A DNA stretch of 64,000 nt. Origin: VAZQ01 sp963763365 (GTDB taxonomy: Bacteria; Pseudomonadota; Alphaproteobacteria; Rhizobiales; Xanthobacteraceae). The notes beneath the pieces were generated by a model. That model was given only the letters and a program-made list of their open reading frames with translations, searched no databases and was not told the DNA's origin. How positions within the stretch are numbered: the first letter of the stretch is position 1; the number at the start of each line of letters is the position of its first letter. Location of the stretch: positions 1 to 64,000 of the forward strand of contig CAVXOE010000021.1 in assembly GCA_963763365.1 (NCBI GenBank), in the 5' to 3' direction. The translations under genes and the position numbers were made by a program. Positions 10,052-18,569 of the stretch are shown in pieces.

Positions 10052-10639
10052 GTGCGATGTCGTAGTCATTCGGGCGTATGGAGGCCAGCGCGCTTGACCT
10101 ACCCCAATCTCACAGAGCCTCTCCAAACTCGCCTTCTCGCGGAGGCAAATCGCCTTTCCCTTCGGCAAATCCCTGATTCGGACAACCGCCGCAGGATTGA
10201 GGACCTGGAAGCTCATATCGCTGTGTTGGAGGACGCCCTCGCTAACACCGAAGCCTTGGGCGAACAGCAACGCCAAGAGGCCGGGAAGGCAGCGCAGCAG
10301 GTTCAGGCCCTGGAAGCTCACATCGTCACATTGGAGGGGGCTATCGCCAAGGCCCAGGCCTTAAGTGAACAGCAACGCCAGGAAGCCGAGACAGCCGCTA
10401 GACAAGTCGAGGCATTGCAAGCCCATTTAGCTACTCTAGTGAATTTCGACGCCAATGCTGATCTGAACGAAACGCGAAGCCAAAAAGCCGAGGCTGCGGC
10501 CAAGCGGGTCGCGGTGCTGGAAGCCCATATCGCCCAGGTCGCCATAGGCATTAAGCTCGCTATCTTGATGGGGGAAGGCCACGCTACTGGATTCGACCTG
10601 GAGCGACTGCGGCGGCTGGCGGATACCGTCGTTGCCTGA
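10052..10639 (+). CDS. Coiled-coil repeat protein (unknown function)
   Basis: Residues about 45-170 form a long predicted coiled coil built from 35-residue (five-heptad) units beginning LEAHIAVLE, LEAHIVTLE and LQAHLATL, with the shared middle EQQRQEA. A later LEAHIAQ marks a further degenerate unit. The C-terminus returns to a short amphipathic segment (FDLERLRRLADTVV). There is no signal peptide. The start is uncertain: the first 15 residues look non-native and TTG 10097 is an alternative. It is convergent with the RidA gene. Function unknown; structural or scaffolding roles are common for such proteins. Confidence 0.5.
   Translation: MRCRSHSGVWRPARLTYPNLTEPLQTRLLAEANRLSLRQIPDSDNRRRIEDLEAHIAVLEDALANTEALGEQQRQEAGKAAQQVQALEAHIVTLEGAIAKAQALSEQQRQEAETAARQVEALQAHLATLVNFDANADLNETRSQKAEAAAKRVAVLEAHIAQVAIGIKLAILMGEGHATGFDLERLRRLADTVVA
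10205..10414 (+). repeat. Two tandem 105-bp coding repeats
   Basis: Units 10205-10309 and 10310-10414 are in register with the coiled-coil gene and encode the two near-identical 35-residue segments. A third, divergent unit begins at 10415. The similarity at DNA level shows recent tandem duplication inside the gene. Confidence 0.7.
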
Positions 10640-10698
10640 GGAGTGCGTTGCGCCAATTCATTCGATCACCCTGAGCGTTCCGACTTTGTGACTGAAGG

Positions 10699-11094
10699 TC
10701 ACACTACGGCGATCGCTTCGATCTCCAGGAGGAAGTTGGGATTGGCCAGCCCGCGCAAGATGCAGAGCGTGCTGGCGGGAGGGTGATCGGCGAAATAGGT
10801 TTGCAAGATGCTACGTGCCTTCGGTACGTCGTGTGGGTTGCAGATGTAGATCGTGATTTTGGTCACGTCAGAGATTTTCGCGCCGCCGGCGGCGAGAGCT
10901 TTGGTGAGGTTCGCCATTACCATCTTGGCCTGAGCGTCGAAGTCATCAGGTGGCAGTACCTTGCCGTCGACATCCGCCGCGACTTGGCCGGCGCAAAACA
11001 CGAGCTTCTGTGCGCCCTCTGCCGTCACCACATGGGAATAATTTGAGAACGGCTTGGAGACGTCGTCGGGGTTGATCCTGGTGATCTTTGCCAT
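10699..11094 (-). CDS. RidA-family (YjgF) protein
   Basis: A 131-residue protein from ATG 11094, which follows an AGGGAGAG ribosome site; an upstream in-frame start at 11163 has none. The family pattern is clear: PFSNYSHVVTAEG, VFCAGQVAADVDGKVLP, FDAQAKMVMANLTKALAAGG, and the C-terminal PPASTLCILRGLANPNFLLE. RidA proteins deaminate reactive enamine/imine intermediates or act in ring-opening pathways. The catalytic Arg seen in archetypal RidA (near the CVR of many members) appears here as LRG, so it may belong to an Rid subfamily with another role. Cytoplasmic trimer in known members. Confidence 0.9.
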   Translation of the reverse strand: MAKITRINPDDVSKPFSNYSHVVTAEGAQKLVFCAGQVAADVDGKVLPPDDFDAQAKMVMANLTKALAAGGAKISDVTKITIYICNPHDVPKARSILQTYFADHPPASTLCILRGLANPNFLLEIEAIAVV

Positions 11095-11462
11095 CGTTTT
11101 CTCTCCCTGTGTCCGATCGGCCAAACGCTCTGTCTGCAGCGGCGAATGCCCCGAGAGCCGCAAGCGTCGCGGACCTTCCGCCTAGCATGATTTCGACGAG
11201 CCTAGCGGCTATACTATCACCTGCCCACAACACCGGACATGTGATCGCGAGGCGCCGGTGTGCTCCAATGCCGAGTTCCCTTTGAAGAAATACGATTGGA
11301 TGGCCTCCGCGCGAAGGATCGCGCGCACGCACAATCAATCCAAGGTCCAGCTCGCAAATCGCGGCAGGAACTCCTCAATACTGCCTTGTCGATTCCAATC
11401 TTTGCGCCGAAATGGGGTCTCCGATCATTCGCCTCAACGCCAATTCGCTCGAAACTGTGAGT
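11095..11462. other. Divergent intergenic region without a supported gene
   Basis: About 370 bases between the RidA gene and the methyltransferase reading the other way. It should hold both promoters. Short frames cross it but none shows family features, and I see no strong hairpin or long repeat. Confidence 0.4.
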
Positions 11463-12259
11463 ATGAGCATGGATAGTTGGAAGAGTGACCCTGACAAGGG
11501 GCGGTTTCGAGTCGACGTCGCGCGGTTACGTCGGATTTCAGAAACTACGATCGCCCATTACGATCAGGCTTGCCGAGGAGTTTCGGGTTGGCACTCGGGA
11601 TCATGACGTCAGCCAAAACCGATCGGCTCTCCTGGATGCGATTGAGGGCGACCGCTCCCTATTCCATTCTTGATCTGGGTTGTGGACCCGGCCGCGACCT
11701 ACACTATTTTCGTGCCTTGGGTCACGACGCTGTAGGCCTGGACGGATCGAAGGAATTCGTGGCGATGGCACGCGCCTATTCCGGGTGCGAGGTTCTCCAT
11801 CAGGATTTTCTGGCGATGGAATTGCCGAAAAGTCGTTTCGACGGCGTGTTTGCGAATGCGTCCCTGTTCCACGTGCCAAGCCAAGAATTGCCGAGAGTCT
11901 TGCTCGAACTCTCCGAAACCTTGAAGCCCGGAGGCGTTCTGTTCTGCTCAAACCCGAGAGGGAACAACGAGGAAGGCTTCAGAGGTGACCGCTATAGCTG
12001 CTTCTTCGACCTCGACACCTGGCGCAACTATGTTAGCGCTGCCGGATTCATCGAGCTGCGGCATTACTACCGTCCGCCGGGACTCCCGCTTGACCAGCAG
12101 CCGTGGCTCGCGACCGTATGGCGCAAAGGCCGAAGCTCCCGCGTCGGCCGCATTAGATTAACATTGCGGAAACTCAATCCGGGCAAATCTCTCTCTGCCC
12201 TTGCGAGTGCGGGTGCGCGCAATAGCGGCGCGCCAATCAAGCCAGAGAGCATGTCATGA
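11463..12259 (+). pseudogene. Class I SAM-dependent methyltransferase, frameshifted twice
   Basis: The start (ATG 11463 or 11469) gives MDSWKSDPDKGRF leading into IAHYDQA. The next piece, AEEFRVGTRDHDVSQNRSAL, and then motif I (SILDLGCGPGRDLHYFRALG), lie in two successive other frames, with shifts near 11572 and 11655. Motifs after I are intact: VGLDGSKEFVAMAR, GVFANASLFHVP, LKPGGVLFCSNPRG. The chain W.GT.DHDVSQN then ILD.GCGPG is typical of small bacterial methyltransferases. The last codons overlap the next gene's ATG by four bases, so translation was probably coupled. Substrate unknown. Confidence 0.75.
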
Positions 12260-13152
12260 GTGACCACGAGGACGCTGTAGTATTCGGCAACAAGCCGCCC
12301 AGGCGACGAACCTGGTGGCTGACAATTGTGCTCTGCGTTCTCGCCGTCGGCGCACTTGTGATGGCTTTCTCGCAAAACACCCTGACCGCACCAATGCCGG
12401 ATACGGTCGAGATGGCCGATATGACGTGGGTTGAAGTGCGCAGCGCCATCGAACGTGGTTACACCGTCGCGATCGTACCCACTGGAGGGATCGAACAAAA
12501 CGGCGTCCACATGGTGCTTGGCAAGCACGATTACATTGTTCGCAACGCTGCCAATCGCATTGCGCGAGAAGTCGGGCGCACATTGGTGACGCCAGTGGTG
12601 TCATTCGTGCCGGAGGGTAGCTACGACCCACCAAGCGGCAATATGCAGTTTCCCGGCACGCTCGGTGTTCCCGAACCGGTGTTCGCTCAGGTTCTCGAAG
12701 GTATAGCGCGCAGCCTCAAGTCAGCTGGCTTCAAGACCATCTGCTTTATTGGTGACCACGGTGGCAACCAAGCCTCGCAAGCCGCTGTCGCAGCGAAGCT
12801 CAACGGCGAATGGGCCGGCCAAGCGACGACCGTGCTGCATGTGGCGGATTATTACGTGGACGAGGCGCAGATCAAGTATTTGCGCGAAAAAGGCGAAACC
12901 CCAGCGACGATCGGCAGTCATGCGGGTCTTATCGACACCTCCGAGTTGCTCGCCGTCCACCCGCAGGGTGTCGATCTTTCGCGGCTGGCGGCTTTACCGT
13001 TGACCTCGGAACCCACCGGACACTCTGGCGACCCAATGCGCGCCTCGGCCGAATACGGTACGGCCCTGCTCGAAATTAGAATTAAGGCCGCCCTTCGGCA
13101 GATCAGGGCAGCGCTCCCGGACCGGCAAGCTCTCAAACTAGGGCCGCCGTAA
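12256..13152 (+). CDS. Creatininase-family amidohydrolase with N-terminal membrane anchor
   Basis: Residues 20-38 form one membrane helix (WWLTIVLCVLAVGALVMA), so the catalytic part is probably periplasmic. The creatininase fold is marked by VPTGGIEQNGVHMVLGKHD (residues 74-92), CFIGDHGGNQ and GSHAGLIDTSELL. In classic creatininase the metal site uses Glu and His of an EQH triplet; here it reads EQN, and the usual late Glu is Asp in LIDTSE, so metal ligation may differ. It overlaps the upstream methyltransferase by four bases (ATGA). Creatinine itself is an unlikely substrate to assume; other members open cyclic amides. Confidence 0.85.
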   Translation: MSDHEDAVVFGNKPPRRRTWWLTIVLCVLAVGALVMAFSQNTLTAPMPDTVEMADMTWVEVRSAIERGYTVAIVPTGGIEQNGVHMVLGKHDYIVRNAANRIAREVGRTLVTPVVSFVPEGSYDPPSGNMQFPGTLGVPEPVFAQVLEGIARSLKSAGFKTICFIGDHGGNQASQAAVAAKLNGEWAGQATTVLHVADYYVDEAQIKYLREKGETPATIGSHAGLIDTSELLAVHPQGVDLSRLAALPLTSEPTGHSGDPMRASAEYGTALLEIRIKAALRQIRAALPDRQALKLGPP

Positions 13153-13156
13153 CGGC

Positions 13157-13177
13157 CGCAAAATTGTTTGTTTTGCG
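13157..13177 (+). terminator. Hairpin after the creatininase-family gene
   Basis: A 7-bp stem (CGCAAAA / TTTTGCG) with a 7-base loop lies a few bases after the stop codon. It has a T-rich right arm but no following T tract, so it is only a possible terminator. Confidence 0.3.
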
Positions 13178-13284
13178 ACGTGCAGCGGGACATCAGCGCT
13201 TTCCGCCCTTTGCGTCATGTACGCAACCTGTGTGTACCGAAAACCCAGTCGGATTGATTTGGTGACAGAATCGCCTAACGTCTG

Positions 13285-14328
13285 ATGATGGTCGCGCTGT
13301 TATGGCTTTTGCTGATGTTGCTCGCCTTGCCGTTCAAGTCGATGGGCCGACTTGAGGCGGAGAACATGGCGCTCCGACATCAACTAGCCATGCTGCGGCG
13401 GAAGGTGCCGGGTCGCGTCCAGCCCACCAACGGCGATCGCTGGTTCTTGATTCAGCTGTATCGGTGGTTTCCCTCGGTCCTCAACGCCATCAAGATCATT
13501 CGGCCAGAAACTCTTGTGCGTTGGCACCGTGCCGGCTTCCGCCGGTATTGGCGCTGGAAATCCCACTCCCTCGGAGGCCGGCCGCCAATCGATGCCGAAC
13601 TGCGGGCGTTGATCCGACGGATGAGCGTGGACAATCCGCTGTGGGGCGCGCCGCGAATCCATGGTGAACTGCTCAAGCTCGGCTTTGAGGTGGCTCAGTC
13701 CAGTGTCGCCAAGTACATGGTCAAGCGAGATGGGCCGCCCTCACAGAGGTGGCTCACGTTCTTGCACAACCACGCGCCAAATATCGCCGCGATGGACTTG
13801 TTTGTCGTTCCAACCATTGGCTTCGACCTCCTCTATGTCCTCGTCATCGTGCGGCTGGAGCGACGAGACCTTGTCTGGATTAACGTCACGCCGAACCCGA
13901 CTGCGGAATGGATTGCACGCCAGATCACGGAGGCGTTTCCTTGGAACGAGGCTCCGCGCTACCTGATCCGCGATCGGGACGGGGCTTACGGTGCCGCCGT
14001 CACCCGCCGATTACGGGCTATGGGCATCCGCGACAAGCCGATTGCCGCAGGCTCGCCCTGGCAGAACGGCTACGCCGAAAGATTGATCGGCTCGATCCGG
14101 CGCGAGTGCACCGACCATGTCATCGCCCTAGGCGCGAAACACTTGCGTTGGGTGCTGCAATCTTACCTGCAGTACTACAATGGATCGAGGACTCATCGAG
14201 CCCTGAGCAAGGACGCTCCGGTCCATCGGGCGATGGAGAGCGTTGGCACCATCATTGCCCGGCAGTTTCTCGGTGGGTTGTTGATCGGCGTGGGGTCCGG
14301 ACGCCGATCGGGACATTTAGCCCATTGA
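13285..14328 (+). CDS. Integrase-core (DDE) transposase
   Basis: A 347-residue protein with a hydrophobic start, a helical DNA-binding part (NMALRHQLAMLRRKVPGRV, then RPETLVRWHRAGFRRYW) and an rve-type integrase core. The catalytic triad is visible: Asp in IAAMDLFVVP, Asp in LIRDRDGAYG, and Glu in GSPWQNGYAERLIGSIRREC. The end YLQYYNGSRTHRALSKDAP is typical of IS3/IS481-like enzymes, and related genes annotated as integrase catalytic subunit are common in rhizobia. I could not find convincing terminal inverted repeats or target duplications. It looks complete and may be active. Confidence 0.85.
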   Translation: MMVALLWLLLMLLALPFKSMGRLEAENMALRHQLAMLRRKVPGRVQPTNGDRWFLIQLYRWFPSVLNAIKIIRPETLVRWHRAGFRRYWRWKSHSLGGRPPIDAELRALIRRMSVDNPLWGAPRIHGELLKLGFEVAQSSVAKYMVKRDGPPSQRWLTFLHNHAPNIAAMDLFVVPTIGFDLLYVLVIVRLERRDLVWINVTPNPTAEWIARQITEAFPWNEAPRYLIRDRDGAYGAAVTRRLRAMGIRDKPIAAGSPWQNGYAERLIGSIRRECTDHVIALGAKHLRWVLQSYLQYYNGSRTHRALSKDAPVHRAMESVGTIIARQFLGGLLIGVGSGRRSGHLAH

Positions 14329-14372
14329 TCTTCCGCCGATGGGCGGGGTCAAACTTGGGGGCCGATTTACAT

Positions 14373-14831
14373 TCATTTCTCTTGAATCCGTTCGAGATAA
14401 CCAACAACAGCTTGTATCCGGCTTCGAATGGCCTCCTCGGGATCACATGAAAAATTCAGCAGAGACTCGAGGGGCTTTGGCCTGACCCCTCGGTACCGTC
14501 TCTTCTTCACCCGTGGAACAGGATTGGCATCGTAACGACATCCCCAAATCGGCATTGAGTCGCGCCGGTGCGATGTATCCACTCTCCGTCCATCAATCGC
14601 TTCGTAGACAGTTTCCGATAAAAAGCTGCCACCAGCCTTCTTCGCCATCGTCGTCAAATCGGCGGGTTTAGCTTTCAGCTTTGAGTTGGTTGGCCCTTTC
14701 CCCTTTCCGTCGATGCCGTGGCATGAGGCGCAATGAGCAAGATATTCAGCTCGACCAGGGTCAGCGTCCTGCGCCCAAGCACCCAAAAACAGATTGATGA
14801 CGGTGCCGAATACAATCGCAATCAAACGCAC
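14373..14831 (-). CDS. Periplasmic c-type cytochrome
   Basis: A signal peptide (MRLIAIVFGTVINLFLGAWA) is followed by the haem-binding CASCHG motif and, about 55 residues on, SMPIWG, whose Met is the likely sixth haem ligand. The tail (LLNFSCDPEEAIRSRIQAVV) with DYL/GYL..IQEK is typical of a cytochrome subgroup in Bradyrhizobium, from memory. It would carry electrons in the periplasm. A speculative partner is the molybdenum hydroxylase at 23.6-26.3 kb, whose relatives donate to cytochromes. The gene is convergent with the transposase. Confidence 0.85.
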   Translation of the reverse strand: MRLIAIVFGTVINLFLGAWAQDADPGRAEYLAHCASCHGIDGKGKGPTNSKLKAKPADLTTMAKKAGGSFLSETVYEAIDGRRVDTSHRRDSMPIWGCRYDANPVPRVKKRRYRGVRPKPLESLLNFSCDPEEAIRSRIQAVVGYLERIQEK

Positions 14832-15008
14832 TGCACCTTTGCCCCGACCGAGTTAAACCAAAAGTAGCGTTGCTCATCGCCAATATCTACACTCCGCTCT
14901 CCGCCGATTGTTCTCACTCTCGAAATGGCGAACGCGAGGCGGTAGAGCCATGGTCTATGGCTCCTCTGGGATTTCCTTGACCTGCATCAAATAAGTCACC
15001 TCGGGCAA

Positions 15009-15197
15009 ATGTTTATTGAACATTGGATCAATCTACAGAATTCGATCTCGGGAGAGGGGACGTTGATCCGCGACCCAGATGAGTACAACAGTTCATATTC
15101 GGTGCGGCATCGGATGCAATTCGAAAAACTCAAGCACCGCGAGTTCATCACCCCTCTCGGCGAAACGGTGACCATCGGTCTGTGGCGTCAGCCTTAA
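15009..15197 (+). CDS. Short hypothetical protein (62 aa)
   Basis: An ATG-started 62-codon frame with mixed composition (HWINLQNSISGEGTLIRDPD, then REFITPLGETVTIGLWRQP). There is no clear ribosome site and no recognised motif. It ends 6 bases before the stop of the reverse-strand regulator. It may be a remnant; coding is uncertain. Confidence 0.3.
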   Translation: MFIEHWINLQNSISGEGTLIRDPDEYNSSYSVRHRMQFEKLKHREFITPLGETVTIGLWRQP

Positions 15198-15203
15198 GCC
15201 GCT

Positions 15204-16268
15204 TTATACTGAACCGGACGACCGACGGGGGACGAGGGTGGCGGAGGGACCTATGATAAATGTCCGTGCCCTCTGACTGGACATCTGCTCAAACAGTAAA
15301 TCCACTCCAAGGGCCGCGACCTCATCAAGACGAAGGTTCAGGGCCGTCAGGGGCGGGTCGCACTCACGCGCCAAGTTTCCGTCGTAGCGCGTCGCAATCT
15401 TCAGCTTGCCGGGTATGTCGAAGCCCAAATCGGCGGCCGCGCGTCGTGCGCCGACCGCGAAGGCGTCGACCGAGACAAGTAATGCTTCTATGTCGGGATG
15501 CTCGGTCAACAATATCTTGGTCGCGTCATATGCCGCGTCCGATCCACTCGTTTCGTCCACTCGGCGCACAATTGCCTTTCGTCTGTGGTCGCGCGCGAAA
15601 TCTCGGTAGGCTTGTTCCGTCTGGCGATGCGTGAAGCGCGGCTGTGCTCCGACCACAAGTCCGATCTTGTTCGACGATTGCTGATGAAGATGCTGGATCA
15701 GCGTTTGTGCCAACTCGTATGGCCGCAGGTCGACAAACGGTACGACGTTCCTACCAGGCTGGCGTCCAATCGAAACCACAGGCACGCCCTGGCTGCGCAG
15801 CAATGCGATATCTGGATCATTTTCTAGGGGTTCGACGACTAGCGCCCCATCGATATGCAAATCGTGGAATGGGGAGTGACCATCGTTGAGCGGCGGAACG
15901 AGGATCAACGCGAAGCTCTTTTCCAGGGCGCGCGACGCCGCGGCGGCTGCAATTTCCATCGTGAAGCCCAGGCGAGCCCGCCCTCCGGCGACGGCAAACG
16001 GCATTGATGAAAAAATTGCGATCGTGTCAGCCCTGCCTGTACGCAGGCGGCGAGCTCGTAAATTCGGCGTGTATCCAAGCTTTTGAACCGCGGCATGAAC
16101 CCTGTCGCGCGTGACATCGTCTACGTATGGCCGATTGTTCAAAGTGTTCGACACCGTCGCAGGAGACACGCCGGCGACGCGTGCCACTTCAATGATCGTC
16201 GGCCGGGGGGCAGCATTCCGTGGCGACCGGCGTCGTCCATTCGCGCGCTCGTTGTCTACACCGCTCAA
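15204..16268 (-). CDS. LacI-family transcriptional repressor
   Basis: The helix-turn-helix is clear: TIIEVARVAGVSPATVSNTL followed by the hinge region RDRVHAAVQKLGYTPN, as in LacI/GalR proteins. A periplasmic-binding-like effector domain follows (IDGALVVEPLE, VPVVSIGRQ, ALLVSVDAFAVGARRAAADL). TTG 16268 is chosen because GAGGTG lies 5 bases upstream; an outer TTG at 16328 lacks a ribosome site. It is divergent from the arylsulfotransferase-like gene, and a perfect 16-bp palindrome of LacI-operator type lies in between, so it probably represses itself and the catabolic genes until an inducer binds. Confidence 0.9.
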   Translation of the reverse strand: MSGVDNERANGRRRSPRNAAPRPTIIEVARVAGVSPATVSNTLNNRPYVDDVTRDRVHAAVQKLGYTPNLRARRLRTGRADTIAIFSSMPFAVAGGRARLGFTMEIAAAAASRALEKSFALILVPPLNDGHSPFHDLHIDGALVVEPLENDPDIALLRSQGVPVVSIGRQPGRNVVPFVDLRPYELAQTLIQHLHQQSSNKIGLVVGAQPRFTHRQTEQAYRDFARDHRRKAIVRRVDETSGSDAAYDATKILLTEHPDIEALLVSVDAFAVGARRAAADLGFDIPGKLKIATRYDGNLARECDPPLTALNLRLDEVAALGVDLLFEQMSSQRARTFIIGPSATLVPRRSSGSV

Positions 16269-16345
16269 ATTTTCACCTCGTGCGGCCCAATTTTTACGCG
16301 TCGGACCCGATTGACTCCCTGCCGCCAACGATCACACTGGGTGCC

Positions 16346-16361
16346 ATTAAAACGTTTTAAT
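16346..16361. promoter_or_regulatory. Candidate LacI-type operator (16-bp perfect palindrome)
   Basis: The sequence ATTAAAACGTTTTAAT is perfectly self-complementary and centred on CG, as in LacI/GalR/PurR operators. It lies between the divergent LacI-family gene and the arylsulfotransferase-like gene, 40-80 bases from either start. Its AT richness contrasts with the surrounding high-GC DNA. Binding is inferred, not shown. Confidence 0.6.
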
Positions 16362-16363
16362 AG

Positions 16364-16377
16364 GGCCTTACAAGGCC
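16364..16377. promoter_or_regulatory. Second inverted repeat beside the operator
   Basis: GGCCTT and AAGGCC arms separated by two bases (AC) start two bases after the perfect palindrome. This could be a second regulator site or an mRNA leader hairpin; sequence alone does not decide. Confidence 0.35.
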
Positions 16378-16402
16378 TATCATCGTGCACGGCCAACCCG
16401 TC

Positions 16403-17549
16403 ATGTTGAAGATTCAGGAAATGGATCACGAGGTCATCAAGCCGGTTGACCAAGTTACCTTGCGCCGCCGCGGGGTAGGCCTCATCGCGCATGATCGTGA
16501 CCGCGCCGGCACCGGATATACCCTCATCGCGCCCCAGACCGACGCCGGGAACGTCTATCTCGTCGATATGAAGGGCGCCGTCGCCCACCGTTGGAAGATG
16601 CCTTGCCGGCCAGGTCGGCACGCGACGCTGCTTCGGAACGGCAACCTCGGATACAACGCCTGTCTCCCCAATTCGCCGGATATCTATCCCGCCTGGATTC
16701 TGTGGCATGGCGGTGCCTTCTGCGAGGTCGAGCCGAACGGCAGGATCGTTTGGGAATATACAGATCCTATGCATCACCACGACGCGCAGTGGCTGCCGAA
16801 CGGAAATTTGCTATACGGAGCAATGGAGCCGATGCCGAAGGAGGCGGCGAAACGCGTCATCGGCGGCAGCAGCAAACACGATCTGCCGGATGGCATGATC
16901 TATGGCGACGTCGTGAAGGAGGTGAATCGCAAGGGAGAGGTCGTGTGGATGTGGCGCTCGTGGGAGCATCTCGAGATCGAGAAATTCCGAAATCCACCCG
17001 ATCTTCGATCGTTACCACTGGCCGCTCGTCAATGGTTTATGGCTGACCCGCGGCGGGCTCGTTCTGATGAGCCTGCGCACGACATCCGGCGTGATCGGCG
17101 TGGACAAGCATACCGGCAAAGTCGCCTTTCATATCCCGCACGATGTGGTCTCTCAACAGCACACACCCGTCGAGCTTGATAGCGGCAACATCCTGATTTT
17201 CGATAACGGCAACCTCCGGCCGGGCGTGACCTCACCGTCGTCCCGCATCGTCGAAGTCGACCCGGCGACCAATGCTGTCTGTTGGGAATACTATGATGTT
17301 ATGCGCTCGGCCTTCTTCTCGCCCTACATGGGCGCGGCGCAGCGCCTGCCAAATGGAAATACCCATATTACGGAATCTGCCACGGGTCGGCTGTTCGACG
17401 TCACTCCGGAGGGCGAAGTCGTTTGGGAATACGTCATCCCGTTCTTCGCCGAATATCCGGAGGCGGAAGCTCGCAAGTACGTCCCTGGCTTCCACAACAG
17501 CGTGTTCCGCTCCTACCGCTACCAACCCTCGCAAATTTCATGGCTCTGA
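16403..17549 (+). pseudogene. Arylsulfotransferase (ASST)-like protein, frameshifted once
   Basis: The product has repeated beta-propeller blades of the bacterial ASST type: YLVDMKGAVAHRW, EVEPNGRIVWEY with MHHHDAQWLPNGNLLYG, VNRKGEVVWMW, DKHTGKVAFHIP, and VTPEGEVVWEYVIPF. The His-rich MHHHDAQ segment matches the catalytic region of the family. The frame shifts near 16987, where one extra C in TTCCGAA breaks a chain that otherwise reads EKFEIHPIFDRYHWPLVNG. ASSTs transfer sulfate between phenols, but many homologues are uncharacterised hydrolases or sensors. No signal peptide is evident. Start options are GTG 16385, ATG 16403 and ATG 16421. It heads the LacI-controlled gene set. Confidence 0.8.
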
Positions 17550-17589
17550 AAGCGTGAATGACGATAGCCGGAACGTTCTCGCACCAACG

Positions 17590-18567
17590 ATGAAGGACCG
17601 AACGATGCCGTTCCCGCGAGCTTTGAAGATCGCCGCCGTCGCCGGCACGATGACGTTAGCCGTTGTAGCATCGGCCGCCGCGCAGCAGCCGAAGGAGGTC
17701 CGGCTTCTTATGGACTGGTTCGCGCAGGCCAATCAGAGCGGATATTGGCAGGCGCAGATTGACGATGCCGGAAGGGACAAGGGGATCAAGATAACAACGC
17801 TGCAGGGCGGCCCGAAAATACAAACGATCCCCCAGGTCGCCTCAGGTCAAGCAGAGTTCGGCGTCGGCAACGCGGACGATGTCCTGCTGGCACGGCTGCG
17901 TGGCGCGCCCGTTCGAGTGGTTTTCGCCTCCATGGACTACGTTCCCTATACTCTCGTCTATCATCCCGACCCGGCGGTGAAGTCGCTCGCCGATCTCAAG
18001 GGCAAAACCTTCGCGGTCAACATCGGCTTTGCCTACTGGGAGTGGCTCAAGAAGAAATATGCCATGGAAGGCAGTCGGGAAATCCCGGTCAGTGGCGACC
18101 TTTCCTTGTTCAAGACAAATCCGAACATGGTTCAGCAAGGCTATTCGATCTTCCTGCCGGCTCGTATGACCGAGGCGGGCATTCCGAACTCCCAGATCAA
18201 AGTGGCGCAACTCGGATACCGGCCATATTCCGTTCTTTTTACGACCGATGAGCTGATCGAGAAGAATCCGCAGCTCGTGCGCGACACGGTCGCGGCCGTG
18301 AGGAAATCGTGGAGCGCCTTCATGACGGACCCGAGCAAGTCCAAAGTGCTTGAGCTCGAGCTCAACAAGCAGATCACGCCGATGGTCCACGATGCGGCAG
18401 TCAAGGAACTCATCTCCGATCTTCTTCCCAGGGACCATGCCAAAATCGGCTGCATGGCGGACGACCGGTGGGTCGAGATCGCCAAGCAGCTCCAGGAAGT
18501 GAACTTCCTCCCGGCTACCTTTGACGTGAAGAAGGCCTTTGACCGTTCCTTCGTTTCGGGGTGCTGA
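17590..18567 (+). CDS. ABC transporter substrate-binding protein (NMT1/SsuA type)
   Basis: A signal peptide (MPFPRALKIAAVAGTMTLAV, cleaved near SAAAQQ) precedes the class-typical LLMDWFAQANQSGYW, QTIPQVASGQAEFGVGNADD and KSLADLKGKTFAVNIG. This is the periplasmic receptor of NMT1/THI5-like ABC importers, which take up sulfonates, taurine, pyrimidine precursors or riboflavin. ATG 17590 or 17605 are both possible. It is followed by its own ATPase and permease with overlapping ends, so the three form one importer. Neighbouring TauD-like and sulfotransferase-like genes make an organosulfur or aryl ligand plausible, but this is inference. Confidence 0.87.
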   Translation: MKDRTMPFPRALKIAAVAGTMTLAVVASAAAQQPKEVRLLMDWFAQANQSGYWQAQIDDAGRDKGIKITTLQGGPKIQTIPQVASGQAEFGVGNADDVLLARLRGAPVRVVFASMDYVPYTLVYHPDPAVKSLADLKGKTFAVNIGFAYWEWLKKKYAMEGSREIPVSGDLSLFKTNPNMVQQGYSIFLPARMTEAGIPNSQIKVAQLGYRPYSVLFTTDELIEKNPQLVRDTVAAVRKSWSAFMTDPSKSKVLELELNKQITPMVHDAAVKELISDLLPRDHAKIGCMADDRWVEIAKQLQEVNFLPATFDVKKAFDRSFVSGC

Positions 18568-18569
18568 TC

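Noticed and set aside
13200..14450. Terminal inverted repeats for the intact transposase
   Set aside because: Compared flanks by eye; only short, weak matches were found, so element ends are not called.
14945..14963. 7-bp inverted repeat GAGCCAT/ATGGCTC
   Set aside because: Isolated, without T tract or position relative to a gene that would give it a role; could be chance.
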